Assembly (NCBI GenBank): GCA_030835135.1
Contig: JAUQWO010000075.1
Span: 461,330-525,329, forward strand
Origin: Bacteroidota bacterium
Lineage (GTDB): Bacteria; Bacteroidota; Ignavibacteria; UBA10030; UBA6906
Length of the DNA stretch: 64,000 nt
Reading direction: 5' to 3'
Under the pieces are notes generated by a model, which was given only the letters and a program-made list of their open reading frames with translations, did not search any database and was not told where the DNA came from. A program made the translations under genes and the position numbers. Positions 1-7,864 of this stretch are shown piece by piece (the stretch's first letter is position 1; each line of letters starts with the position of its first letter).

Positions 1-1200
1 GGTCCACGACGTGAGGGACGGCAGGGAAGACCCGGCCGCTCAGGCAAGAACGCAGGCGCGGGATCGTTCCACGGCGGCGCGAAGCCGCATGCGGACCGGT
101 CGCATGGGTCCACACCCCGGTCAGGCGCCTCGCGGCCTTCCGGGCCCCGGTCAGGTGCATCGCGACCGTTCGGGCCCCGGTCAGGCGCCTCGCGGCCTTC
201 CGCGACCCGGTCAGGTGCCTCACGGCCATCCGGGCCCCGGTCAGGTGCATCGCGACCGTTCGGGCCCCGGTCAGGCGCCTCGCGGCCATCCGGGCCCCGC
301 GCCTGGGACCGTGGCAAGGGTGCTGCATCAGAGAGGAAGCCCGCAGGGCAGCGGACCTGGAGCCGCAGCACGTCCGCTCCCCAGCGCCGGAAACCCGCCG
401 GGAAATCCGGCCGCACGGCAGCGAAACCCGCTCACCTCGATACCAAGCCCGTCATCGACAGGCACCCGGGCGTCGATGCCGTCCGTCTCAACCGCTACCT
501 CAGCATGTGCGGCATCGCGTCACGGCGCAAAGCCGATGAGCTGATCGCCAATGGCGAGGTCTCCGTCAACGGAGCGATCGTCACTGAACTCGGGACCATC
601 GTCCATCCCGGAAGGGACCGCGTCTTCTACAGCGGGAAAGAAGTGGCCGCCGTCGATGCTCCGGTCTATCTCGTGATGAACAAACCGCGCGACACCATCA
701 CGACGTCGAATGATGAACGCGGGCGCACCACCGTCATGGATATTCTGCATGCGCGGAAGCGCGTGTATCCGATCGGGCGCCTCGACAGGAATACGACCGG
801 AGTGTTGCTGTTCACCAACGACGGCGAATTCGCACACCGGTTGATGCACCCGAAGTACCAGATCCCCAAGGCCTATCTCGTGACCTGCGCTGAGGTGGTG
901 ACCCGCGAACATCTGGAGGAATTGCGGACCGGTGTCCGGCTCGACCGTGTCAAGACCGCGCCCGCGGAGGTGCTCGTGATCCCCGGAGGAAAGGGGAAGG
1001 AGGTCGGCATCACCATCCATGAAGGGATGAACCGCCAGGTGCGCAGGATGTTCGAGGTGCTCGGCTATGATGTCCGTAAACTGGACCGCGTTGCCTATGG
1101 TCCCATAACGAAGGAAGGGTTGCCGCGCGGCGCCTCGCGGGCACTGACCCCGCAGGAAGTACGCCGCCTCAAATCCATGGCCGGTATCGAGGAGGAATGA
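1..1200 (+). CDS. rluB: RluB/RsuA-family 23S rRNA pseudouridine synthase with repetitive N-terminal tail (5' end outside window)
   Basis: The enzyme isomerises a uridine in rRNA to pseudouridine. The reading frame is open from base 1, so the start lies upstream. An S4 RNA-binding domain begins near base 481 (VRLNRYLSMCGIASRRKADE). The catalytic Asp is in GRLDRNTTGVLLFTNDGEFA (bases about 775-834), followed by KAYLVT and EGMNRQVRRMFEVLGYDV, all typical of the RluB/RluE/RsuA family. An ATG at 505 would cut the S4 domain in half and is not the start. Before S4 lie at least 160 residues of Arg/Pro/Ser/Gly-rich sequence including six tandem 10-residue repeats, then a Lys/Ala/Pro-rich linker. Such basic tails probably bind RNA (inference). 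The gene ends 3 bases before the next gene, which carries a GGAGGA Shine-Dalgarno inside this one's end. Confidence 0.9.
   Translation, partial: GPRREGRQGRPGRSGKNAGAGSFHGGAKPHADRSHGSTPRSGASRPSGPRSGASRPFGPRSGASRPSATRSGASRPSGPRSGASRPFGPRSGASRPSGPRAWDRGKGAASERKPAGQRTWSRSTSAPQRRKPAGKSGRTAAKPAHLDTKPVIDRHPGVDAVRLNRYLSMCGIASRRKADELIANGEVSVNGAIVTELGTIVHPGRDRVFYSGKEVAAVDAPVYLVMNKPRDTITTSNDERGRTTVMDILHARKRVYPIGRLDRNTTGVLLFTNDGEFAHRLMHPKYQIPKAYLVTCAEVVTREHLEELRTGVRLDRVKTAPAEVLVIPGGKGKEVGITIHEGMNRQVRRMFEVLGYDVRKLDRVAYGPITKEGLPRGASRALTPQEVRRLKSMAGIEEE
121..300 (+). repeat. Six tandem 30-bp in-frame repeats
   Basis: Six contiguous 30-bp units (121-150, 151-180, 181-210, 211-240, 241-270, 271-300) begin with TCAGG and mostly end in GGGCCCCGG. 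Read in the frame of the downstream S4 domain, each encodes a version of SGASRPSGPR, with Phe replacing the second Ser in units 2 and 5. Differences are mostly in third positions or alternate between two unit types, which suggests recent expansion by slippage or unequal exchange under protein-level selection. Confidence 0.93.
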
Positions 1201-1203
1201 CCC

Positions 1204-2259
1204 ATGTCGCTCCGACGCTCCGCCGTTTCTGTGTCTGCTCTCGTCCTGACGCTGCTCTTCTCTGCCTGCTCTTCATCCGTCTACCATGATGTGTATCCCA
1301 CGCTGATCGATGGCCGCTACGATTCGGAATTCCCGTACAAGGGATGTTCCAAACAGCTCGAGGAGATCAGCGAAACCGTGCAGATGTTGAACTGCATCGC
1401 ATACTACCGGACCTATCCGTTCAGCCCCGAAGAGAAAATGACCCGGGCCGGGGTCACGGCGGCGGTGCTGCGCGCAAAAGAAGCATCATCGGTGTACGTG
1501 AACAGCACGTCGGCCGGGACGGCCACGGTCGTGTACTACAACGACCGGAACATCGCCCTGCTCACCTGTGCGCACATCATCGATTTCGAGGATACGCTCA
1601 TCTCCTACTATATCGGGGATGACCGGCGCCCCACGCAGTTCATCAAGAGCCTCGCGGTGAAGGAAAAGCAGACCAACTATGTGGCGGTCCTGCCCGAAGG
1701 CGGTGAGGTCGAGATCCTGGCTCTGGACCGGGCCACCGACATCGCACTGGTGGGGAAACGCTTCGTTGTCCAGCCACCGAATGCGCCGAGGGTGTTCACC
1801 TACCCGGCCGGCCATGCTCGCGATCTGGAGTGGGGGACCTTCGTCTACCTGTTCGGCTATCCCTCGGGCTACAAGATGGTGACCAAGGGGATCATCAGCA
1901 GTCCGAACAAGGATAAGCGCGGGGCATTCATGGTGGATGCGATGTTCAGCCGCGGCTTCAGCGGAGGGATAGCGCTTGCCATCCGGGATGGCGTGCCGAA
2001 TTTCGAACTCGTGGGTATCATCAAACTCGTGTCCGCTCACTCATCGTACTTTCTCACGCCCATGAAGGAGAACGGTGATGTGGTGTACGACCCCTCGATG
2101 CCCTATACGGGGGAGATGTACGTGGAGCGGAAGACCGAAGTGGAGTCGGGCATCACCCTGGCCATTCCGGTGGAAGCCATCCGCGACTTCGTACGAACAC
2201 ATAGTGATGCGATCGGGGCCCGGGGCTATGTGCTCACCGGATTCCTGAAACCGGATTGA
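1204..2259 (+). CDS. Trypsin-like (S1) serine protease lipoprotein
   Basis: A 351-residue protein with a lipoprotein signal (LLFSAC, Cys about residue 22), so probably anchored in the envelope. The trypsin-fold triad is readable: His124 in LLTCAHII, Asp179 in DRATDIALV, Ser253 in GFSGG. The fold resembles DegP/trypsin-type proteases, but I see no PDZ domain and the C-terminus ends soon after the last barrel strands. An SD (GGAGGA, about 1190) sits before the ATG, in the end of the pseudouridine synthase gene. Substrate unknown. Confidence 0.8.
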   Translation: MSLRRSAVSVSALVLTLLFSACSSSVYHDVYPTLIDGRYDSEFPYKGCSKQLEEISETVQMLNCIAYYRTYPFSPEEKMTRAGVTAAVLRAKEASSVYVNSTSAGTATVVYYNDRNIALLTCAHIIDFEDTLISYYIGDDRRPTQFIKSLAVKEKQTNYVAVLPEGGEVEILALDRATDIALVGKRFVVQPPNAPRVFTYPAGHARDLEWGTFVYLFGYPSGYKMVTKGIISSPNKDKRGAFMVDAMFSRGFSGGIALAIRDGVPNFELVGIIKLVSAHSSYFLTPMKENGDVVYDPSMPYTGEMYVERKTEVESGITLAIPVEAIRDFVRTHSDAIGARGYVLTGFLKPD

Positions 2260-2268
2260 CAGAACCAG

Positions 2269-3099
2269 ATGCCTGACCAAACATGGGGAGTCCTGCTCTC
2301 CGACAGTTCACTGGCACGCCGTATCGAGAACGCTGATGCGGCCGTTGGCGTGACCTCCGCGGAGATCCATGCACGCCTGCATCCCGGGAGCGGTGCAGTG
2401 GCCGAACAGATCGCCGGAGGGGTCGCGGTGTTCGTGGGCCTGGATTCGCCGCTCACCCAATCCATCGGGACGGGCATGCGCGGTGCCGTGACGTCGGCAG
2501 ATGTGGATCGGCTTGAACGGTTCTTCACGTCCCGCGGCGCCGCCGTGCACATCGAACTCTGTCCGCTGGCCGATCCGTCTCTGACCGAGGAGCTCGGGCG
2601 GAGGGGGTACCGTCTGCAGGAATTCACGAATGTTCTCGTACGCAAGATCCGCGTTATCGAGACCCCACCGGCGGGAAGCTCGGGGATCAATGCGCAGATC
2701 TGTCTGCCCGCCGACGCCGATCTGTGGGCGCGTACGGTCGCCCTCGGGTTCGGCGGAGAACTCGATCAATCGGGGGAGAATGTGGCGGTCCTCCGGGACC
2801 TGTTCCTTCAGCCCGACACGAAAGGCGTGCTCGCCTGGGTGGACGGACGTCCGGCGGGCGGCGGTGCACTCACCGTCCACGATGGCGTGGCGGCGATCTT
2901 TGGTGCCAGCACGGTGCCGTCATTCCGGCGGCTGGGTGTGCAGAGTGCTGTCATCCGCGCCCTCATCAATCTTGCCGTCAAGGCAGAGTGCGATATCGCG
3001 TACACGCTGACACGCCCGGGGAGCGCTTCCCAGCGCAACGTGGAGCGCCAGGGGTTCCGCGTCGCGTACACCCGGTGCACCATGGTGCGCTCATTCTGA
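2269..3099 (+). CDS. GNAT-family N-acetyltransferase
   Basis: A 276-residue protein. The C-terminal half has the GNAT acetyl-CoA loop near residues 222-235 (VPSFRRLGVQSAVI, the R/Q-x-x-G-x-G/A motif) and a final strand with N-V-E-R-Q-G-F, typical of the family. The N-terminal half looks like a second degenerate GNAT-like lobe, as in fused GNAT proteins. It begins 9 bases after the protease gene and its TGA overlaps an ATG at 3099. Substrate cannot be told. Confidence 0.75.
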   Translation: MPDQTWGVLLSDSSLARRIENADAAVGVTSAEIHARLHPGSGAVAEQIAGGVAVFVGLDSPLTQSIGTGMRGAVTSADVDRLERFFTSRGAAVHIELCPLADPSLTEELGRRGYRLQEFTNVLVRKIRVIETPPAGSSGINAQICLPADADLWARTVALGFGGELDQSGENVAVLRDLFLQPDTKGVLAWVDGRPAGGGALTVHDGVAAIFGASTVPSFRRLGVQSAVIRALINLAVKAECDIAYTLTRPGSASQRNVERQGFRVAYTRCTMVRSF

Positions 3100-3125
3100 T
3101 GCCTCTCACTCGATCGGATCTTCCT

Positions 3126-4181
3126 ATGTCCGGCTCAACCGCTCCCTCTACGCGCAGACGATTCCTGCAGACCGCAGGAGTGTCCCTTGCCGCCTCCGGC
3201 CTGCTCCCCGCGCTGGTCCAGGCGGGACCGGGAACGATCATCAAGCCGCCGCGGCTCCGTCCCGGTGATACCGTGGGCCTGATCAATCCCGCGGGCGCGA
3301 CGTATGTTCTCTCGGACCTGGAGATCGTGCAGGAAGTGCTCTCGGCACTCGACCTGAAGGTCCGGATCGGGGCACATTGCGCCGACCGCTACGGGTACCT
3401 GGCCGGTACCGACGATGCACGTGCCGCGGATGTCAATGCCATGTTCGCCGACCCGGCGGTCCGCGCTGTCATGGCGGTGCGTGGCGGGTGGGGGTGCAAC
3501 CGCATCCTCCATCTCCTGGACTACACTGCGATCGCACACCATCCCAAGATCCTGATCGGGTACAGCGATATCACCTCGTTGCTCGTCGCGTGTTTCGCGA
3601 AGTCGGGTCTGATCACGTTCCATGGACCTGTCGGGACATCGACCTGGAATCAGTTCTCGGTGGGGCACTTCAAACGCGTGCTGATGGACGGCGCAGCGGA
3701 TACCTTCGTGAATCCCCGTTCGACGGGCGACAACCTTGCGCAGACGCGCGACAGGATCACGACGATCACCCCCGGCAAGGCACGCGGGCGATTGGTGGGA
3801 GGGAACCTCTCGGTTCTGACCGCAATGCTGGGTTCACCGTTCCTCCCGCCGTGGGAGCAAACGATCCTGTTCCTGGAAGAGGACAACGAACACATTTACC
3901 GTGTGGACCGCATGCTGACGCACCTCCGGATCGCGGGTGTGCTCGAGCGTGTTGCCGGTGTCGTGATCGGGAAGTGCACCGGCTGTGATCCGGGGGAGGG
4001 CTATGGCTCCCTGACGCTGGAAGATGTGTACAAGGATATCATCGCCCCGTGCCGCATGCCGGCATTTGCCGGTGCGATGATCGGGCATATCGAGAACAAG
4101 TTCACTGTCCCGGTGGGGGCGATGGCGGAGATCGATGCCGATGCGGGCTCGATCCGGCTGCTCGAGAGTGCGGTGCAATGA
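3126..4181 (+). CDS. LD-carboxypeptidase (peptidase family S66), exported
   Basis: S66 LD-carboxypeptidases remove D-Ala from tetrapeptides of peptidoglycan, normally in muropeptide recycling. The Ser-Glu-His triad is visible: Ser147 in GYSDITS, Glu251/252 in FLEEDNEH, His321 in GHIENKF. The N-terminus has a Tat-like signal (STRRRFLQTAGVSLAASG ending LVQA), so this copy probably works outside the cytoplasm rather than as the cytosolic LdcA type. I chose the ATG at 3126 because the signal follows directly. An ATG at 3099, overlapping the previous stop, adds nine residues and is the alternative. Its stop overlaps the next start (ATGA). Confidence 0.87.
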   Translation: MSGSTAPSTRRRFLQTAGVSLAASGLLPALVQAGPGTIIKPPRLRPGDTVGLINPAGATYVLSDLEIVQEVLSALDLKVRIGAHCADRYGYLAGTDDARAADVNAMFADPAVRAVMAVRGGWGCNRILHLLDYTAIAHHPKILIGYSDITSLLVACFAKSGLITFHGPVGTSTWNQFSVGHFKRVLMDGAADTFVNPRSTGDNLAQTRDRITTITPGKARGRLVGGNLSVLTAMLGSPFLPPWEQTILFLEEDNEHIYRVDRMLTHLRIAGVLERVAGVVIGKCTGCDPGEGYGSLTLEDVYKDIIAPCRMPAFAGAMIGHIENKFTVPVGAMAEIDADAGSIRLLESAVQ

Positions 4182-4513
4182 ACCCGAATCTGTTCGACAT
4201 CCCACAGGGGATGGCGGAGGGAGAGCTCTTCACGCCGATGGCCGAGGCTTCTGGCTTCCGTGTGGAACGCATCGTCTCGCGGGGAGATGTCACGCCGGAG
4301 GGCTCGTGGTATGACCAGGACCATGACGAATGGGTGATCGTGCTGCAGGGTGAGGGAACCCTGGAAGATGACAGGGGGGAACGTACCCGGCTGATGACGG
4401 GAGACTCGATGCTCCTCCCCGCGCATCTGCGTCACCGGGTTGTCTCTACCTCGGCCACGCCTCCGTGCATCTGGCTCGCTGTGCATGGCCGCGCACCGGG
4501 TGCGGGTGCTTGA
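4178..4513 (+). CDS. Small cupin-domain protein
   Basis: A 111-residue single-domain cupin. Motif 1 is approximated by YDQDHDEWVIVLQGEGTL and motif 2 by GDSMLLPAHLRHRV, giving His/Glu metal ligands. The ATG at 4178 overlaps the upstream TGA. A longer reading from 4049 lies inside the carboxypeptidase gene and is not used. Cupins bind small molecules or metals; the role here is unknown, but translational coupling suggests co-expression with the S66 peptidase. Confidence 0.75.
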   Translation: MNPNLFDIPQGMAEGELFTPMAEASGFRVERIVSRGDVTPEGSWYDQDHDEWVIVLQGEGTLEDDRGERTRLMTGDSMLLPAHLRHRVVSTSATPPCIWLAVHGRAPGAGA

Positions 4514-4552
4514 TCCGACCAGTCCGTGAACGAATCCATCAATGAGGGACCC

Positions 4553-5215
4553 ATGGTATCACGCGTTGCACAGCTGTTCTCTGAATCGGACCTTGCCCGC
4601 ATCAAGGCGGCGGTCGTTGAAGCGGAAGGGAAGACCTCCGGCGAGATCGTCCCCTTCGTCGTGGAACGCAGCGACGACTATGAAGTGGCGGAATGGCGCG
4701 GTGGCGCGCTCCTGGGAACATCCGTGGCGATCGTGTTCGCGGCGCTGCACGAGCTGACGGATCTCTGGCTGCCGTTGAATTTCGCGGGCCTGGTGGCGGT
4801 CTCGATCGTCGCGTTCGTCGCGGGCATGCTGGCGGCGCGCTTCGTCCCGGTGTTGACCCGGCTGCTTGCCGGGCGTGAGCTGATGACGCATCATGCCGGA
4901 CGGAGGGCGGCCGAAGCGTTCATCGCCGAAGAGGTGTTCCAGACGCGCGACCGCACGGGCATCCTTCTGTTCGTCAGCCTGCTGGAGCGCACCGTCATCG
5001 TTGTGGGCGACGCTGGCATCAATGCCCGTGTCCAGAAGACCGAGTGGGATGCGATCGTCGCGCTGATCGTGGCCGGCCTCAAACAGGGCATGCCGGCAGA
5101 CGGTATGGTCCGCGCGATCGGTGCATGCGGCGCACTCCTGGAACGCCAGGGCGTCGCGCGCAAGGCCGATGACACGGATGAGCTGTCGGACGGGCTGAGG
5201 ATGAGCGATCGATGA
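4553..5215 (+). CDS. TPM-domain membrane protein
   Basis: A 220-residue protein. It starts with a TPM-type segment (ARIKAAVVEAEGKTSGEIVPFV), then two membrane helices (about residues 50-100), then the rest of the TPM domain (LFVSLLERTVIVVGDAGINA). The ATG at 4553 is preceded by GAGGGA; a GTG at 4526 in the same frame is weaker. It overlaps the next TPM gene by ATGA. TPM proteins have been tied to assembly or repair of membrane complexes (photosystem II in plants) and to acid phosphatase activity; the function here is not known. Confidence 0.75.
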   Translation: MVSRVAQLFSESDLARIKAAVVEAEGKTSGEIVPFVVERSDDYEVAEWRGGALLGTSVAIVFAALHELTDLWLPLNFAGLVAVSIVAFVAGMLAARFVPVLTRLLAGRELMTHHAGRRAAEAFIAEEVFQTRDRTGILLFVSLLERTVIVVGDAGINARVQKTEWDAIVALIVAGLKQGMPADGMVRAIGACGALLERQGVARKADDTDELSDGLRMSDR

Positions 5216-6144
5216 CGGCCCCCACCTTCACCCGTCTCCATGTCCCGCTGGTACTCGCAGCACTCCTGACGATCGGGGGTGCCACCAGGAGCGTTGCGGC
5301 GACCGACGTACCGTTCCTCGCGGGCCATGTGAATGACAACGCCGGGATACTCTCTCTGGACACCCAGCGCGCGCTCGAAGAGCTTCTGCGTATGCATGAG
5401 GATTCCACCTCGAACCAGATCGCTGTCCTCACGATCACCAGTCTCGAAGGCGAACCTCTCGAGGAATATTCCCGCCGCGTTGTGATGACGTGGAAGCTCG
5501 GGCAAAAGGGGAAGGACAATGGTGTCCTGCTCCTCGTTGCCAAAGATGACCGCAAGGTACGGATCGAGGTCGGGCGCGGACTGGAGGGACAGCTCACGGA
5601 TGCTGTCTCTTCCTCGATCATGCGTCATGAGATCCTCCCGCAGTTCAAAGCGGGTGACTATGACCGTGGCGTGCGCGCCGGGGTCGATGCGATCATCGGG
5701 GCGATCGCCGGGGCATATACCGCGGAGGAGGGGAGTACTGCGGAGATGGACATAGGTACGGGGATCCTTGCCTTCCTGTTCTTCCTGCTCGTTGTCGGGA
5801 TCTTTACGATGATCGCGTTCGCGACACCCGGGTGCGGCGGATGGTTCCTCTATGCGTTCCTCCTCCCATTCTGGGGCGTCTTCCCTCCGGCCACCCTCGG
5901 TCCCAACGTCGGGCTCCCGATGTTCGGCCTGTATGCCATCGGCATGCCGATCGCGAAGATCCTCCTCGCGCGGACCGCGTGGGGGAAGAAGTTCGCGAAG
6001 AAATTCGGCGGGTCGATGCGGTCGGGGCGGGGCGGCAGCGGCTGGAGCAGCTGGAGCTCCGGGGGCTCGAGTTCGTCCTCCGGCAGCAGCTTTTCCGGCG
6101 GAGGCGGTAGCTTCTCCGGCGGCGGGTCCTCGGGGAGTTGGTAG
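5212..6144 (+). CDS. Secreted/membrane TPM-domain protein with Gly/Ser-rich tail (YgcG-like)
   Basis: A 310-residue protein with a signal peptide (ends near SVAATD), a TPM domain (GHVNDNAGILSLDTQRALEE onward, including QKGKDNGVLLLVAKDDRKVR and EVGRGLEGQLTDA), two membrane segments (about residues 180-245), a basic stretch and a C-terminal Ser/Gly-rich tail of SFSGGGGSFSGGG type. This is the usual layout of YgcG-like proteins. It is translationally coupled to the previous, cytoplasm-facing TPM protein, so the two probably form one complex across the membrane (inference). Confidence 0.82.
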   Translation: MTAPTFTRLHVPLVLAALLTIGGATRSVAATDVPFLAGHVNDNAGILSLDTQRALEELLRMHEDSTSNQIAVLTITSLEGEPLEEYSRRVVMTWKLGQKGKDNGVLLLVAKDDRKVRIEVGRGLEGQLTDAVSSSIMRHEILPQFKAGDYDRGVRAGVDAIIGAIAGAYTAEEGSTAEMDIGTGILAFLFFLLVVGIFTMIAFATPGCGGWFLYAFLLPFWGVFPPATLGPNVGLPMFGLYAIGMPIAKILLARTAWGKKFAKKFGGSMRSGRGGSGWSSWSSGGSSSSSGSSFSGGGGSFSGGGSSGSW

Positions 6145-6170
6145 ATCCACCAGACGATCAGGGTCAGAAT

Positions 6171-6617
6171 ATGATACTCGATGCGTTGTCCTCCGCCGGT
6201 CACTATACATCCCTGCACCGTTCGTTCGCGTCGGCTTTTGCGTTCCTGCGTACGCTGGATCCGTCGACCCTGGAGCCCGGCAAGGAGGTGATCGACGGGG
6301 ATCATGTGTTCGCGTCCGTGAGCCTCGGGCCGGGGAAGCCGGAAGCCGACGCACTCCTGGAGGCTCACCGCAGCTATATCGACGTGCAATATGTTGTCCG
6401 TGGCACCGAACGGATGGGGTGGCGACACCGGAACGAATGCACGCATGTAAGCATTCCCTACGATCACGCGAAGGACATCGAGTTCCTTGCCGATGCGCCC
6501 GCAACGTGGGTGACCGTTCACCCGGGTTCGTTCGTGATCTTTTTCCCGTCCGACGCACATGCACCAATGGTGTCCGAGGACACGATCCTCAAAGTCGTTG
6601 TCAAGATCCGGGTCTGA
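6171..6617 (+). CDS. YhcH/YjgK/YiaL (DUF386) family protein
   Basis: A 148-residue beta-sandwich protein. Family signatures seen are EAHRSYIDVQYVVRGTERMG and a late segment FVIFFPSDAHAPM, with His and Glu residues that bind metal in relatives. Family members occur in sugar operons, some linked to sialic acid or N-glycolyl sugar handling (YhcH) or suspected as beta-galactosidase-like/anomerase helpers. The ATG at 6171 is preceded by AGGG; the same frame is open from 6138, but inside the preceding stop region. No sugar genes adjoin it here. Confidence 0.8.
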   Translation: MILDALSSAGHYTSLHRSFASAFAFLRTLDPSTLEPGKEVIDGDHVFASVSLGPGKPEADALLEAHRSYIDVQYVVRGTERMGWRHRNECTHVSIPYDHAKDIEFLADAPATWVTVHPGSFVIFFPSDAHAPMVSEDTILKVVVKIRV

Positions 6618-6623
6618 TCGCCG

Positions 6624-7856
6624 ATGAACCATCCGCTCTCCGCAAAACCATGGTCCCTGCTCGTCGTCGCGAGCGCCATGGGTCTGGGCGTGCTGTCGCC
6701 CCTTCTGGCCTCCGGTCAGATCGTCTTCCCCCCATCCCTGCACATCCTCGGGCATGTCATCACCCTCGTCATGGTCGCTGATCTGATCGTGCGCTGGCGG
6801 CGGAGCGGTGGATTGTCTGCGTATGGCGTGCGGTGGCTGTGTGTCGACCTGCTGGGCGCGCTTCCTCTCGGTCTCCTCACGGGTGTTCCGGGTCTGGAAG
6901 TCCTCCGCCTCGCAAAGCTTGCTCGTGTGGTGCAGACGATGAGGGAGCTCTGGTCTTTCTACATCGACAAGTGGAACACCTTCCGCTTGCTCTATTCGGC
7001 GGTCCTGATCGGACTCGTCGTGCACTGGCTCTCCTGTGGATGGCTTGCCCTGCGCGCCGCGAGTGCGCATCTGGACAACACGGGGAACACGTATCTGCGG
7101 GCCCTCTACTGGTGCGTCACGACCCTCACCTCGGTCGGCTACGGGGATATCATCCCGCGGACGGATGTGGAAACGATGTATGCGATCCTCGTCATGGCTG
7201 CGGGCGTCGGCATGTTCGGGTATGTCGTCGGGAACATCGCGCATATCATCACCAACCTGCATCCGTCGCGCGTCCGCTACATCGAAACAATGGAAGGCCT
7301 GAACGCGTTCATGGAGTACAGGGGTCTGCCTTCCCAGCTCCAACACCGGATCAGGGACTACTATGCGTACCGTTGGGAGAAACGCCTCGGGTTCGACGAG
7401 TCGGCGATCCTGAATGACCTGTCGGTCTCATTGCAGGGTGAGGTCTCGCTCTTCCTCAAGAAAGACGTGATCGAGAAGGTACCGTTCTTCAAAGGAGCCA
7501 CCGAGGAACTGGTGCGGGAGATCTCCCTGGCCATGCGTCCCCGCGTGTACATGCCGGGTGACCCGATCTTCCGGGCGGGAGAAAAGGGGGAGGAGATGCT
7601 CTTCATTGGACGCGGAGAAGTGCATATCCTCGCGAAGGATGGGGCGACGATCCAGGCCGTGCTGCGGGATGGCGACTTCTTTGGCGAAGGTGCCCTTGTC
7701 CTCGGTCAGCCGCGGAGCGCGACCGTCCGGGCCGTGGGGTATTGCGATCTGTACGCTCTGGACAAACCCTCGTTCGACGGTATCATGCAGCGGCACCCCG
7801 AGTTCGCGGCACATATCGAGGCCATGATCAAGGAACGTTTCGGTTCACATCGCTAG
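6624..7856 (+). CDS. Cyclic-nucleotide-binding potassium channel
   Basis: A 410-residue protein. The N-terminal half has membrane helices, including a short Arg-bearing S4-like helix (VLRLAKLARVVQTM). The pore helix and K+ filter TLTSVGYGDIIP lie near residues 167-178, followed by the S6 helix. After a C-linker (RYIETMEGLNAFMEYRGLPS) comes a cAMP/cGMP-binding domain about residues 290-405, with the phosphate-binding cassette GEGALVLGQPRSATVRA. The layout is that of bacterial CNG/HCN-like channels. The next gene starts 8 bases downstream and encodes a membrane phosphatase, so channel and phosphatase are probably co-expressed. Confidence 0.9.
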   Translation: MNHPLSAKPWSLLVVASAMGLGVLSPLLASGQIVFPPSLHILGHVITLVMVADLIVRWRRSGGLSAYGVRWLCVDLLGALPLGLLTGVPGLEVLRLAKLARVVQTMRELWSFYIDKWNTFRLLYSAVLIGLVVHWLSCGWLALRAASAHLDNTGNTYLRALYWCVTTLTSVGYGDIIPRTDVETMYAILVMAAGVGMFGYVVGNIAHIITNLHPSRVRYIETMEGLNAFMEYRGLPSQLQHRIRDYYAYRWEKRLGFDESAILNDLSVSLQGEVSLFLKKDVIEKVPFFKGATEELVREISLAMRPRVYMPGDPIFRAGEKGEEMLFIGRGEVHILAKDGATIQAVLRDGDFFGEGALVLGQPRSATVRAVGYCDLYALDKPSFDGIMQRHPEFAAHIEAMIKERFGSHR

Positions 7857-7864
7857 GGGACGCT

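Noticed and set aside
121-300. Possible CRISPR array, because of regular 30-bp repeats
   Set aside because: The units are contiguous with no spacers, lie inside a coding sequence and encode a 10-residue protein repeat.
11-544. A 177-codon reading frame starting with ATG at 11, covering the 30-bp repeats
   Set aside because: The S4 domain of the pseudouridine synthase continues upstream in a different frame through the same repeats without a stop, so this frame is a shadow.
4891-7346. Two long minus-strand frames (4891-6567 and 5850-7346)
   Set aside because: Arg/Pro/His-rich shadow translations opposite well-supported TPM, DUF386 and channel genes.
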